A stretch of 64,000 nucleotides of DNA from the NCBI GenBank assembly GCA_029582165.1, contig CM055874.1, positions 27,860,883 through 27,924,882 of the forward strand, written 5' to 3'. A program made the position numbers and the translations under genes. Positions 34,382 through 46,039 of the stretch are shown here, one piece after another. Position 1 is the first letter of the stretch, and each line of letters begins with the position of its first letter. The DNA comes from Portulaca oleracea (Eukaryota > Streptophyta > Magnoliopsida > Caryophyllales > Portulacaceae). Below the pieces are notes generated by a model that saw nothing but the letters and a program-made list of their open reading frames with translations, ran no database searches and was not told the DNA's origin.

Positions 34382-34606
34382 TCAAGTTCGGATTCAACTG
34401 TAACCAATAGACAGGATTCACATACTGTGGTTAATAAATCTCCTCCCCCTCCTTATATCCCTAAACAACTTGTTGCTACCCCTTCAGTACCCTCTAAAAG
34501 TCTGCCTCCTAATGTTGTCTGCAAAAGGCCTCACACCATTAAAGTAGGTGAGGTTTTGGGGGCATTCCAGAAGGCAGGTGGGGCTTCAGTGAGTGGTCAT
34601 GGGTAG
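34382..34606 (+). pseudogene. L1-type LINE ORF1, C-terminal end
   Basis: An open frame enters from the LTR junction, proline/serine-rich (SPPPPYIPKQLV, KSLPPNVV), and ends at TAG 34604-34606, overlapping the ORF2 start ATG at 34599 by a few bases. Plant L1 ORF1 proteins bind element RNA. Only the tail is left here. Confidence 0.65.
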
Positions 34607-37600
34607 AATTATGAGCTGGAATGTAAGGGGTTGTGGTAAACCTAATAAGCAAGCAGACATTCGTTCGTTTTTGCATCTTCATCAGGTAAGCCTTGTTGGC
34701 TTATTTGAAATAAAAGCAAAATATGAGAAAATGGCAGAAATTGAGGAGAGGTTGTTTGCTGGTTGGTCTGTTATTCATAATGCTCCAACTAATGGCAAAT
34801 GTAGAATGTTAGTGGCTTGGAATCCTAAAGTAGATAAGGTAAAGGTGTTGGATATTCAGTCTCAGTGGATACATCCTAATGTTACTAGATTGATGGATGT
34901 GAATCTTTCTTTGTTACTTTCATATGTGGTTCGAATAGCTTGGTTGAGAGGAAAGCCTTTTGGGAGCAGATTTTTCAATGGGACTCTACTATGTGGGATG
35001 GATGGTTGGTTCTAGGAGATTTCAATGTTGTCCTATATCATGAGGATAGAATTGGTGGTACAGAGATGGAATTCTTTGAAGTGGATGATTTCCAAAATTT
35101 TCTTCTACACACCAATCTTCAGGAGCTTAACTTTCAAGGAGATTATTATACGTGGAATAATACACATGTTTGGTCTCGTATTGATAAAGCTCTTTCAAAT
35201 GAGGAATGGCTGTTGAAGTCTGGTTTTATACAGACCACTTTTCTCCCTTTTGGTCTTTCTGACCACTCCCCTATACTTATATCTTTTCCAGATAGTCCAA
35301 ATGTAAAGCATGTTTTCAAATACTATACAATGTGGCACAACTCAGCTGATAATTTGGAAATTATTCAAACTTCTTTGTGTAATGTCCCTAAGGGGCATAA
35401 AATGTTTCAACTTCATAGTGTGCTCCGTTCTTTGAAAGGTCCTTTGAGTAGGCTACATAAGAATCAGTTCCATGATATTCACACCCAAGTTGAAAGGAGC
35501 AAAAATGTGTTGGAAGATTTATAAAGGGAGATCTGCAATGACAAGTTCAATCATGATCTAATCTCTCAAGAAAAGGTGAAAAGGGAGGAGTATTTGAAGG
35601 TTCTCAATTCTGCTTAGCTTCTTATTCATCAGCAGTCAAAGTTAACTTGGTTGAATTATGGTGATTGCCCTTCCAAGGTCTTCTTCAGCAAGATGAGAAA
35701 GAAAAGTCAGATTTCATATGTTTATTCTTTGAAGGATGCTAATAGTGTTCTCATTACAAGGTTTGACAAGGTAGCAACTGAGGTTTTGAATTATTATGAA
35801 ACCTTGCTGGGTCAGCAACATTATACAAGACATTCTATTGACTATGATATTATTAGCAGAGAAGCTACCCTCTCTGTAAGTTAGCAATTGAGGCTGCTTA
35901 AGGCTTTCACAAAGGATGAGGTGCGTGAAATAGTGTTTTCTATTCCTTGTGTTAAGGCTTCTGGGCTTGATGGTTATAGCGGTTCTTTCTATCAGTATAA
36001 TTGGGATTCTATTGGGGATTTGCTTTGTGAAGCAATTTTTGAATGTTTTGATAATGGGGTGATTTTGAACAATATTAATGAGACGGTCATTTCTCTTATT
36101 CCCAAGAAGATTAATCCTGATACCCCTGCTGATTTTAGGCCCATTTCATGCTGTAATGTTTCTTATAAGTGCTTATCTAAGCTCCTTTGTAAAAGGCTTA
36201 GGGATGTCTTACCTCATTTGGTTAATCAAAGCCAAGGTGCTTTTGTACCGAGTAGAGAAATTGTTCATAATATTCTTATGTGCCAAAAAGTGGCAAGAGG
36301 TTATTATCGGCAAAATCTTTCTCCTAGGTGCATTATAAAAATAGACCTGAGGAAGGCTTATGACTCGGTCTATTGGGAGTGTGTTGAGGAGGCTCTGAAG
36401 GCTTTCTGCTTCCCCCCTAAGTTTATCCAGTGGATATTGATGTGCATTACAACCCCTTCCTATACTATCAATTTAAATGGTCAGCATCATGGTTATTTCA
36501 AGGGTGGTCGTGGGCTGAGACAAGGGGATCCCTTCTTTCCTCTTCTTTTTGTTTTAGTCATGGAATATCTTTCAAGGCTTTTGGACAACTTATAGCTTGC
36601 CCATGATTTTACTTATCATCCAAGGTGTAAGAAGTTACAAGTGAACCATCTTATGTTTGCAGACGATTTGATAATCTTCTGCTCAGCTGACCAAGCTTCA
36701 GTCTCCCATATTTCAAATATTTTGAATCAATTTGCAGACTGTACTGGTTTACTTGCTAATCCGAGCAAATCACAAATTGTGACTGCTGGTTGTGATAGTG
36801 AAAAGGCCCATCAAATTGCCAATATTGTGGGGTTTGCTCAAGGGGTTTTTCCCCTGAAATATCTGGGAGTCCCTATCACTTCAGGTAGAGTGGGGAAGTT
36901 TGTTTGTCTTTTGTTGGTTGATAAGATAACTGCAAATGTCAAAATTTGGGCCTCAAGGCATATGTCTTATGCTGTTAGAGTGCAATTGGTAAATTCTGTC
37001 TTAATGAGTATGTTTGATTATTGGGCAAATATTTTCCTGCTTCCCCGGAATGTCATTGAGCAAATTGTGAAGGCATGTCGTATTTTTATTTGGTCAGGAG
37101 GATTGAGCTCTAATAGAATTCCTTTAGTTGATTGGAATACCATTTGCACTCCCAAGAAACTGGGTGGACTGGGTTTGAAAAATCCTAAATTGTGGAATAT
37201 AGCTATGATTAGCAAATTGGTTTGAAATGTAGCTAAAAAGAAAGACAACTTGTGGGTGAAATGGACACATGAAAGATATATCAAGAGGCATAATTGGTGG
37301 CAGTATAAGCCTCATGCCACCAATTCCTGGTGCTAGAAACAAATCTACAAAGTGAAAGAAAGGATCAAGTTTGGAGATGAACATAGTAAGCAGTGGAGGG
37401 GTGAATAAGGGTCTTGTTATTTTGTGAAGGAATGCTACAACTGGTTTTTTAAAGATCATGAGAAGTGGCCTTTCTATCATTTGATTTGGAATGGAGTCTT
37501 CCCCCCAAGACATATCTTCATTGCTTGTGTTGCTGTTCATTTGAAGCTTCCTGTTGCAACAAGCCTAGTAGCTTATGGTTCTGATATTTCCACTACTTGC

Positions 37601-38040
37601 TGTTTCTGCAATAATGCTGAGGAGTATGTTGATCATCTGTTCTTTGACTGTGACTTTATGCAGAAGATTGTGAATCACTTCAGTAGTAAGCTTAATATAA
37701 AAGATAAATTCTCTCTTCCCTTCATCAATGGGTTCTGAACTGGAAGAACATGAGAAGGAGAAAGATTGTCAAGACTATAGCAGTTGCTTTACTTACTACC
37801 ATTGTTGCTGTTGTTTGGGAATTCAAAAACTACAACTGGTTCCCTACTGGACAAAGAAGTACCTCAGTTAATGAAGCCATCAAGAAGATTAACTATGTTA
37901 TCTTAAATAGACTCCTTTCTTTGTCTAAGAAAAGCAAGAGATACTCTGATTGTGTTGATTTTTTTCTTACAGTGAGAAGAGAGTCTTGTATCGCGGATGT
38001 TCTGATGCTTGTTCTTGTTTTGAAATCAATGAAGAGTTAA
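34599..38040 (+). pseudogene. L1-type LINE ORF2 (endonuclease, RT, C-terminal zinc region), lightly broken
   Basis: Apurinic-type endonuclease at about 34610-35290 with SWNVRG, GDFN, RIDKAL and SDHSP. Reverse transcriptase at about 35890-37220 with KASGLDGY, FRPISCCN, QGAFVPSR, KIDLRKAYDSV, GLRQGDP and an intact FADD at about 36657. Zinc-binding region at about 37420-37700 (WNGVFPPRHIFI, CCFCNNAEEYVDHLFFDCDF). A C-terminal tail ends at 38040. One frameshift near 34930 and stops near 35522, 35617, 35882, 36593, 37223 and 37407 inactivate it, but all catalytic motifs remain, so it died fairly recently. Confidence 0.88.
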
Positions 38041-38056
38041 ATTTTTGCCAAAAAAA

Positions 38057-38073
38057 AACAATGTTTTTCGATA
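38057..38073 (+). other. Target-site duplication, right copy
   Basis: AACAATGTTTTTCGATA after the LINE A-rich tail; matches 32609-32625. Confidence 0.9.
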
Positions 38074-38132
38074 CAAATTTAGTGATAATAATTTCAATAA
38101 TGGAACACATAAAGATAAAGTGTACCGTGTGG

Positions 38133-38673
38133 TAAGGGTGTCCATAGATCGTTTAACTGATCCGATCATAAATACGAATCGGTTAATCGGATACTAGGAT
38201 AATGAAAATCATGATCCATATCTGATCCGAAAATTTCAGTTAACCAAATTTTCGGATAATAAAATTTGCGATCTATATCTGGTCTGCAACTTTCCGTTCA
38301 GATCGGATAACTATATATCCACAGATTATAGAACATTCATACGATCATAGTTATTGTCTTTCCTATCCTCATGGGTTCAAAGTTGTAAAAAATGATATAT
38401 TTCGTTCAATTTCTAAGCAAATGAGTACTAATTTACCACAAAAAAAATAATGTTTCATGGTTTCAAAGTTGTAACTTAGTTATTGTCAGATTTTCGAATA
38501 ACCGATCGGTAATCCAGATTTTTCAACCTTCAATCCGCGATCCAATAAAAATTCGAATCGATTAACCGATCCACCAACTTAAAAAATCATCCGCTAATTA
38601 ATATCCATTTTTTGGATCAGATATTCAAATTTTCGAATCGAATCACAAAGTATGGATGTTTTGGTCATCCCTA
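38133..38673. mobile_element. hAT-like MITE, 541 bp
   Basis: Ends TAAGGGTGTCC and (reversed) TAGGGATGACC. Imperfect 8-bp flanks CCGTGTGG and CCTTATGG (6 of 8). The interior is rich in CGAATCGGTTAATCGG-like words, as in other non-autonomous hATs here. Confidence 0.6.
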
Positions 38674-38689
38674 CCTTATGGTAGTCAAG

Positions 38690-40117
38690 TCTACAATGTT
38701 ATATGGTTCAAATTGTTGGGCTACAAAGAAGTCGCACAAATAAAGGCTAAGTATGGCAGAAATGAGAATGGTTTGGTAGGTTTGTGGGTTCACTCAACTA
38801 GACTAAATCAAGAATGACGTGTGTCGACGAGACAAAGTTAAGGGTAGCCCTTATTGAGGATAAGTTGTGAGAGAATCGACTTCGATTTTTGGTCATGTGT
38901 ATAAGAGAAATGTGGATGATCTTGTTCGGAGATACGAAAATATAACGCTGGCGCCACTTAGTTGTGGAAGGGGGAGGCCTAAGAAGTCTATGCGAGAAGT
39001 GATGTGAAGTGATTTGAGGACCATAGACTTAGTTGAGGACATGACACTTGATAGAGATATTTGGTGGGCTAGGATTAACGCAGTCGGGTAATGTGGAGTG
39101 AGTGGTTGTTGGTAAGTTATCTTAGAGGGTGTTGTCTATGTATTTGTGTATTTCAAGTACATCTAGCTCGCTCACTTAACTATTCTTTGCTTGGTGCACA
39201 CAAGTATGTTTGTCTCCACATAATATTCCATTGTTTTCTTGTCCTCCCAAACCTTTTTCTAAATGTTTTTCGCCTTGCTTCTTTTTCGGCTTTAAAAAGG
39301 TTTTTTTTTTTGGATTCGTTGGAATTAGCCTCTTCATGCATCACCGTATATGAGAGGAAAATCGCCTGCACCAGGATCCCCTCATACCTCGCATCAACAG
39401 TAGGGATGGCAATGGGTCGGGTCCGGTTAGAACTGGACCCAGGCCCGTTAAATGTTTTTGGACCCAAACTTGATCAGGAACCCTGTGGGTCCTAAAAACC
39501 TAGACCCAAACCCACTGAGTCCACGGGTCTACGGGTCCTTAATGGGTCTAACATTATTATGTATTTTTTCACTAGATCATTAATTTTTCAAGTTAATTTT
39601 TTACTTGTATAATTGTATAATAATAATTATTTGATTTAAATACACTGGTTTTCAACACAATAAAAACATCTAGTTCAATGTACAAAGTTACGATTGAAAT
39701 CCAACATAAAAACATTACAAAAATATTTAATTCATAATATAAGACACGATAAACGCAATTTGACTTAGCAAAGAATATTGAAGTTTGAGGATTTAGGTAA
39801 CCTCACTAGAAGAAGGTTTAAAAGTATTGTTGTAGACTTGTAGTTACATCTCGCGCATCACCTAAACAAAAATCATTACAAAAGCTTCTAACTACACTAG
39901 GATTTTAATTTGAAAAAATATATATTTAATTTAGCGGGTATGCTGGCCGGGTCTCAGGTTTGTGCTCGAACCCTGACCCGGACCCAGAATCAGTGTATCC
40001 AAAATTGTTTAGCCCAAACCCCATCTAAATGTGTCGGGTCCGGCTGGGTCTAGATTGGGTCCAAGATCCATTGTCATCTCTAATCAACGGGACCTTACTA
40101 GGCTATGTTGTTGTTGT
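38690..40117 (+). mobile_element. RTE-type LINE 3' remnant
   Basis: Degenerate C-terminus of RTE-clade reverse transcriptase: at about 38960-39090 one frame reads GRPKKS, DLRTIDLVEDMTLDRDIW, ARI. After the MITE at 39401-40082 the remnant resumes with ACGGGACCTTAC and ends in a (TTG)n tail at about 40108-40117, the usual 3' end of RTE elements. Confidence 0.75.
39401..40082. mobile_element. hAT-like MITE, 682 bp, inserted in the RTE remnant
   Basis: Ends TAGGGATGGCAATGGGTC and (reversed) TAGAGATGACAATGG; 8-bp flanks ATCAACAG (39393-39400) and ATCAACGG (40083-40090), 7 of 8 identical. The interior ends carry GGGTCCGG / CCGGACCC words. Confidence 0.83.
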
Positions 40118-40127
40118 AATTTTGTAT

Positions 40128-40231
40128 AATGACAAATTGTATATATTGAGAAATTAATAGTCAAAATTTTTGAAATTTAACCGACAAGAATATCAGAATG
40201 ACAATTAATATAGAAGAAAGGGAGTAGTTTA
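40128..40231. mobile_element. Stowaway MITE, right half only
   Basis: Ends GACAATTAATATAGAAGAAAGGGAGTA, read as two adjoining parts; same family as 42138-42395 (shared ATATATTGAGAAATT and TTGAC blocks). No left half adjoins it. Confidence 0.55.
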
Positions 40232-41037
40232 CTGACATTTATTTATAATGTCATGGAAGATGAAATATCTATGGCTAAGTGCTAAGGTATAACAATTATC
40301 CTGAAAGCTAAACTATTGTTGTTCAGACATATTAATTCAAGCAGATTGGTTCACATTATACGCCATATGAGGTTAAATATGGATCAGATATATTTTAAAT
40401 TCGGCCAAGTGTGCTAGCATATATTTATGGTCTTGGATTATTGTTGCGAGTTATTGGCGCGTCTTTTTCTATTTTTAGAATAACATTATATCTAAATACA
40501 CCAATTGTTCGATATATATTAAAAAATGATTATCTTCTTGTAACAATAAGTTAATTATAAATGTTTCAACTTAAATTCTAGAAATAGTATGAGACTAAAT
40601 TGTGCTTGTAATTTAATAGTGGGGAATCCCAAAGAAAAGTAAGAAGTTCCAATAGAATTAAACTTAAAATAAAAAGTGGGTCGGGTTTGATCTCTTAATT
40701 TATGGGGTTTTCATGTCCGGTTTATTTCAAATTCTAGTTAAGGACATCATGTTCAAAACCTCGAAATTTTCAAGCGGGTTTGAATTTGATCAAAAATTGA
40801 CAAATCTGCAACTATTATTAATTTTCCAAAATGAAAAAACAAAATAATACTAATTTTCCTTATAAAATATAAAATCAATAGAAATTTAACTATAAATTAT
40901 TTAATATATAAAATTATTTAGAAGTAATATTAATAACATTAAATTTAGCATTAGAAATATTCATACGAGTGAGTTAACATTATTTCTATAGATATATTAT
41001 TTCAAAAAATTGTAAGCTAAAGAAATATATTTGAAAC
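40232..41037. other. Gene-free AT-rich spacer
   Basis: I see no gene, RNA or transposon termini here. Confidence 0.6.
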
Positions 41038-41287
41038 TGCCCTTCTTTTTTAGTGTAGGAGGTGTGTCTATGGTAAGGTAAAGTTAAGCAAGGTAAGGTA
41101 AATAAAACAGTGGAAGTATCATTTATTTCTTTTTTATTGTTAAATAGATTATGTGAGTGGAATAAACATTTTTAAATATAAATTATCTAAAAATATAAAT
41201 CATATTTTTTTAAATGATAAGATAAAGTGAGATAAGGTAATGCAAGGTAAACTAAAATTCTACTTGCGTTGCAAAAAGAATAGGGCC
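41038..41287. mobile_element. Tourist-like MITE, divergent copy
   Basis: Ends GCCCTTCTTTTTTAG and (reversed) GGCCCTATTCTTTTTG match the ends of the copies at 24250 and 63113. The interior has a different repeat, AAGGTAA. Membership is tentative. Confidence 0.45.
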
Positions 41288-41955
41288 AAAAATTAAGAAT
41301 GACTTAAATTGAGAAACGGAACTGTGTGTATAATGTTTGATGTTTCCTTATTTCTTATTTTTTTTAAAACTAAAGTAATTAATTAATAAAAAATAAATTT
41401 TAGCTTCTTCTATTTAACAGTGGCCTCTGGTCTTGTAGTTGTTCACCTAGCGATCCGAACATAGGGAATATAGGGAATTTGAGGTTAAAAAACTATTATA
41501 TCCATTCTATTATATTTATCCATTTAGTTAACTTGAAAAAAAATCAATATATATTGGGAATTAAAGTGAAAAGTTTGTAAATTACATAAAATACGCCTAT
41601 TTTAATTGAAAGTAATAGTTGTTGGAATTGTAAAAAGTGAAAAATGAATTTATTAATTAGGAGTAGAAAAATAATTAAAGTTGTTGAAATTGTAAATGAG
41701 ATAAATATTTTACAACAAAAAAGTTAGATAAAAAGACAAATATTTTGGGATGGAGGTATTACATGTTGTATGGTTTTGATATTTTGTGCTGTTAATGTCA
41801 TTGAATTGTTTGGCCAAATTTGTCTACATGTTAGGTCGCTTTGTTGTTGATTGCTCGTATTATATTTGTTTACTTTGCGAGTTGTCTTGTTCTTGAAAGT
41901 CATAGGCAGTCACGAAAAAGTATTATATGATCTTATGAGAGCATTTATGAGTAGA

Positions 41956-42484
41956 TACTCCCTCCTTCCCAAATTAATTACCATCTCCCTCTTAAAATAT
42001 TTGTCTTTTTACTTAATTTTTTTGTCCCAAAATATATGTCTTATTTATAGTTCAAATAACTATAATTCATTTTCTACCCCTAATTAATAAATTCAAACAA
42101 CTATTATATTTTAATTAAAGTAGGGGTAGTTTAAGTACTCCATCTGTTTCATATTAATTGTCATAATTTTGACTTTCATGGTCTCCAATGTCACTCTTTG
42201 ATTTATAATTTCTTACATAATATGTTACTAACAATTTCAACATTATACTTTTATGATAGTATTTTTTGTTACGAATCTAATTATGGTCATTTTATATAGC
42301 AATTCATAGTATATATTGAGAAATTTATGGTCAAAAAAATTTAAAATTTGACTGCACGATTTCCAAAGACGACAATTAATATGGAACGAAGGGAGTAAAT
42401 TACAAACTTTTCACATCAATTTCCAATATACATTGGTCATCTCAAATTAGATAAATGGACAAATATAATGGGACGAAGGTAGTA
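41956..42484. mobile_element. Outer Stowaway MITE of a nested pair
   Basis: Left end TACTCCCTCCTTCCC, right end (reversed) TACTACCTTCGTCCC, TA at both borders. Interrupted by a second Stowaway at 42138-42395. Confidence 0.7.
42138..42395. mobile_element. Inner Stowaway MITE
   Basis: Inverted ends CTCCATCTGTTTCATATTAA and CTCCCTTCGTTCCATATTAA, flanked by TA (42136-42137, 42396-42397); 258 bp. Confidence 0.82.
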
Positions 42485-42689
42485 TCACTTACTACATATA
42501 ATAATTCATAAAACTAAGAAAACTTCTTCTTTACATTAAATTTCATCCTTAGAAATAAGAAAAAGGTGAATAAAATGATGCATAAAAAAGAAAAAAGGTG
42601 AATAAAAAAGAAAAATTGAAAAACAAAATGTAATTAATAAGGTTAATTTAATAAATTAGTAATTAATGTGGCATTGGAATTATAAGGTG

Positions 42690-42748
42690 ACATATATTAT
42701 GGAAAGAATAAGTTAAAGTGACAGATAATATGGGAATGAGGGAGTAAT
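42690..42748. mobile_element. Stowaway right terminus, orphan
   Basis: ATGGGAATGAGGGAGTA resembles a Stowaway right end. It could also be the true partner of the left end at 41956, which would make the nest three deep. Confidence 0.4.
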
Positions 42749-42939
42749 TAAAATTTTCTCAATCTGTTGTATATTACTCAGTATTTGGTAGTTGAGCCAT
42801 CAAACTTTGAAAAAATTGATAATAAACTTCTCACTACAATGATTTGTTATTTAAAATTATTTCCATTAAACCCGTAATAAAAAAATATTATTCTTTTTCT
42901 AATGAAAAGCTTCCGGGATTTATTCCACCATTGCAGATT

Positions 42940-44691
42940 GTAGCAAAATTACAGAGCTCCTCATCCAAAAGTTCTAAAATAGCACTAGGCCCAATGTTCA
43001 CCCACAATCTCGTAGGAGGGCCAGGCATTGGGCAGTTCTATTGCCAGATCTTCTAACGTACGAGAAACTATAGTAATCAAACCTCTTAACTAATATAAAG
43101 ATATTGACAATACAGATCTCACTTCTGAGTGACAACTTGGTCTTTCTACAACTTTGAGATGAGGTTGATTGAATCACCATAATCTTCTCAAACACATGTT
43201 CCAGGCTTGGGTAAGTGTAAATAGTGTCACCCTAACTTCCTCAACTTCTGGGCTACTTACTCCCGTCCCTCGACGGCATGCAACGAGTCTAGGCTCTCCT
43301 CTCCAATTCCGCACAATCACTCCATAACCATGGAATTGGCCCACCAGTAATCCACCATCCAAATTGACCTTAAGCGTGTCTATGGGCGGTGGCTTGCAAG
43401 CCTCAGACAGAACAACACTCCTGGGCTCGAGCTTTAATTTAGTAGCTTGGTAGTTTGACTGATAGTTTGTTGGTCTCTTGGCTTTCAAGGGAAGGATTTT
43501 CCTAGCTCACTTGATGTATGAGCTTGTTTATGATATTCCACACTATCCACATAATTGTCAAGACTCTTTCGAGACTTGCAGAATCATGGTCTTTAATGTC
43601 ATCTAGTAGCTCTAGCGCTAGCTGCACATGCATTCTCCGCCTCTTTTCTCAAGATATAATTTGTTGCTACCTAGACAGACTTCGCCACTTTGCACTTAAC
43701 CATCGCATCCATCCCAAATTATTCCTCTTCATTATAGATTGCACACATTGAGTAGACATTTGGTAATCGCCTTGCAATAGCACCTCTTGTGGGGATGGCA
43801 TCCAGAGCAACTTTCCATGTGAAAGATTTAATCCTCGGAAGGGAGAGAGAAGTTCCAAATGGCCAAACTGTTATCATTTTTTGACTGAGAGCTTCCTTGA
43901 AGCTTAGTAATCTGCTTGTCTACAAGAATAAGATGATATGTCGATATGATAGCTAGATCCTCGTGTTGTGTGTAGTCCCATAGAATACGATCCTCTAGCA
44001 AATTGGGCATAGGGGAATGTTCTTTATGATAGACACATCAACCAAAGCAAAGATAACATCCACCATGCTTATTCTCCACTTCGCTTGATCTCTATCAATA
44101 AGGTCGCACACTTAAAGCCATCTTACCTTTGGCTTCACCTGGGTAACAGGTCTAAAGGATGTAAGCCTAGGTATCCATATGTCCTCTTATATATTTAGTC
44201 TCCTCCCATCCCCTACGACTCATCTTACTCCGTTCTTTACCGCCCGGATAGCCCCATCTTTTTTCCTTGTATTTCCATCATGGCGCCACTAGTAATTTAT
44301 GATATGAGATTACAGGGTTTTGATAAACCCAATTGGAGTTTAAAAAACTCATGGTGTAGGTCGGGATAACTTGAGTCGCCGCCTTTACTCGCACGTCCTA
44401 TCCCATCCAAGATAGTTTTTTACCTAACCAACATCTAAATCTCTTCAACACCTTATCCTTTATTGGTGAAAATGCCCTAGTAGGGGCCTTGCCGTCTGAG
44501 GTGGGGAGGCCCAAATACTTATTATGTGCTAAGACCTCTTTGATACCAAGGGGAATTACAATCTCCTCCCGTTTTGGATAGGGGACTTTCTTCCTGGACA
44601 TCATCTGTGATTTCGCATAATTTATCCGTTGACATGAGGCTTGATCTCTATCGGTACTTAGTTCATAGTGTTGCAAAATTGATTGGGTCAT
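42940..44691 (-). pseudogene. L1-type LINE ORF2 remnant with C-terminal RNase H
   Basis: Minus strand, 5' to 3': RT C-terminal part at 44691-44398 (INYAKSQMMSRKKVPYPKRE, HNKYLGLPTSDG, VLKRFRCWLGKK), the linker and zinc-binding region at about 44010-43830 (DRILWDYTQHEDL, TYHLI), and RNase H at about 43400-43030 (LKVNLDGGL, GVIVRNWRGE, SYVRRSGNRTA). A C-terminal RNase H marks one branch of plant L1s, unlike the LINE at 34.4-38.0 kb, which lacks it. Endonuclease and RT core are missing: at 44692 the element is cut by an LTR-like sequence. Numerous frameshifts. Confidence 0.8.
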
Positions 44692-45010
44692 TGTAACGCC
44701 TCGAAAATTCAGTTATGAAAAAGTCAAATGTTGACTAACATTAACAACGAAAGGCTCATTTTTAATTGGCATTACTGTCGTATCCCCGAACAAAAACAAT
44801 GCAAGATGGAAAAAGAAACTAATAACCGATAACGGTTACTTCAATTTAACAAATGAAAGAAAACTTCAAATTCTAGAGACAACATAACAAAATTAATTAA
44901 TTTAAATTGAAACATTATTTAACTAAACTTTATTCTCAGAACTTCTAACTCCAACGTCCTCATTTCTAGATCCCGTTCCTATTATAACGACTGTTTTCCG
45001 AAAAAGGAAA
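44692..45010. repeat. LTR-like sequence starting TGTAACGCCTCG, copy 1
   Basis: Begins TGTAACGCCTCGAAAATTCA and shares about 300 bp of diverged similarity with copy 2 at 50398. TGTAACRCC is a common start (and its complement a common end) of plant gypsy LTRs. It truncates the LINE at 44691. A TATA box and CT-rich leader occur further right (GTTATATAATAAACAC at about 45512), so the LTR may be long, but I cannot place its other end and see no polyprotein. Confidence 0.5.
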
Positions 45011-45499
45011 AAAAAATTCAATTAAGCAATCCTCCACATAAGATAGTTGACCAAGAGTTGTAACTGATAATTTTGTATGTGACCTAAGACATAATTGTCA
45101 TTTGTTTAGAGGATATAAAAAAAACTATAAAGTATGTCTTAAAATTTACGATAGGCAAATTAGAACCAAAACTGCCAGAAATTTTTCCTAAAAAATTCCT
45201 ACCAAAAGATTTTAGCTAAATTAATTTCAGGACCATATTTATGGGCTTTCATGACCAAGAAAGCCGAAAATATGCAGACTAAGAATAACATCCAACAACA
45301 TCTAATATGCTTTTAATAAATGATAATGTTCATATTGTGACATGGCAAGGAGTATGGGTGATTAGGCAAAGAATTATTTTTAATGGCAAGTTGACATGGC
45401 AAGGGAGAATATTTGTAGGATGATGTGGCAATGAGGAATATTATATTCTTGTGGGTGACTTGGCATTGGCATGGATGATATGGCAAAGGGTGACATGGC

Positions 45500-45620
45500 A
45501 AGCGTATTCGTTATATAATAAACACACTACCCACTCACCCTTACACTCATCCTCTCATTTTTTGCCCTCTCTTTCTCTCTCTAGTTGAATTCCTCTCACC
45601 CCATCTCTCTCTAAAGCATC
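45500..45620 (+). promoter_or_regulatory. Promoter-like TATA box and CT-rich leader
   Basis: GTTATATAATAAACACAC at about 45510 followed by a TCTCTCTCTC-rich segment (45540-45612). No open frame follows, so this is probably an LTR promoter or a relic. Confidence 0.35.
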
Positions 45621-46039
45621 ATCATCATCTTTATTCAGCAAACACCACCTTTCTAGCTCCTAAATTCAGCTATGGCTCAAAGAAAATAAAACCAAAAGAA
45701 GATCAAGTATTGGAGTAAACAAAAAATTCAACAAGATTGTGATTAATTGGGTAGCATTCAAGGAAGTGAACTCAAGCCCTTTCAATCTATATTTTCACAC
45801 CAAATATGCTCATGTTTCTATCCTCCAAATCAAACATCAAGATCAAGGTACATAAGCTCAACTTTGAAGTCTCAAACACGCCAAGATGAACACTCATCTT
45901 ACATGCTCAAATCTGACCCAACATAGAGCTCGATTATCCCTCACATTAGGTATCCTTTAACCAAGCTTTCTGAATGAAAAATGTAGCTTTATATGTCAGG
46001 AGAAAGACCCAAAAAGTATTTTATCCAAAGCCTTTATGA

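Larger units (their letters stand above)
32626..38056 (+). mobile_element. Compound gypsy-LTR/LINE retroinsertion
   Basis: One unit bounded by the 17-bp duplication, with an A-rich tail (38049-38058) before the right copy: the hallmark of target-primed reverse transcription. Yet the first 1.75 kb is the 3' end of an LTR retrotransposon, with the LINE starting inside ORF1 at the LTR end. Either the source LINE carried a gypsy insertion in ORF1 and was copied with 5' truncation, or a read-through or template-switched transcript was copied. Confidence 0.78.
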
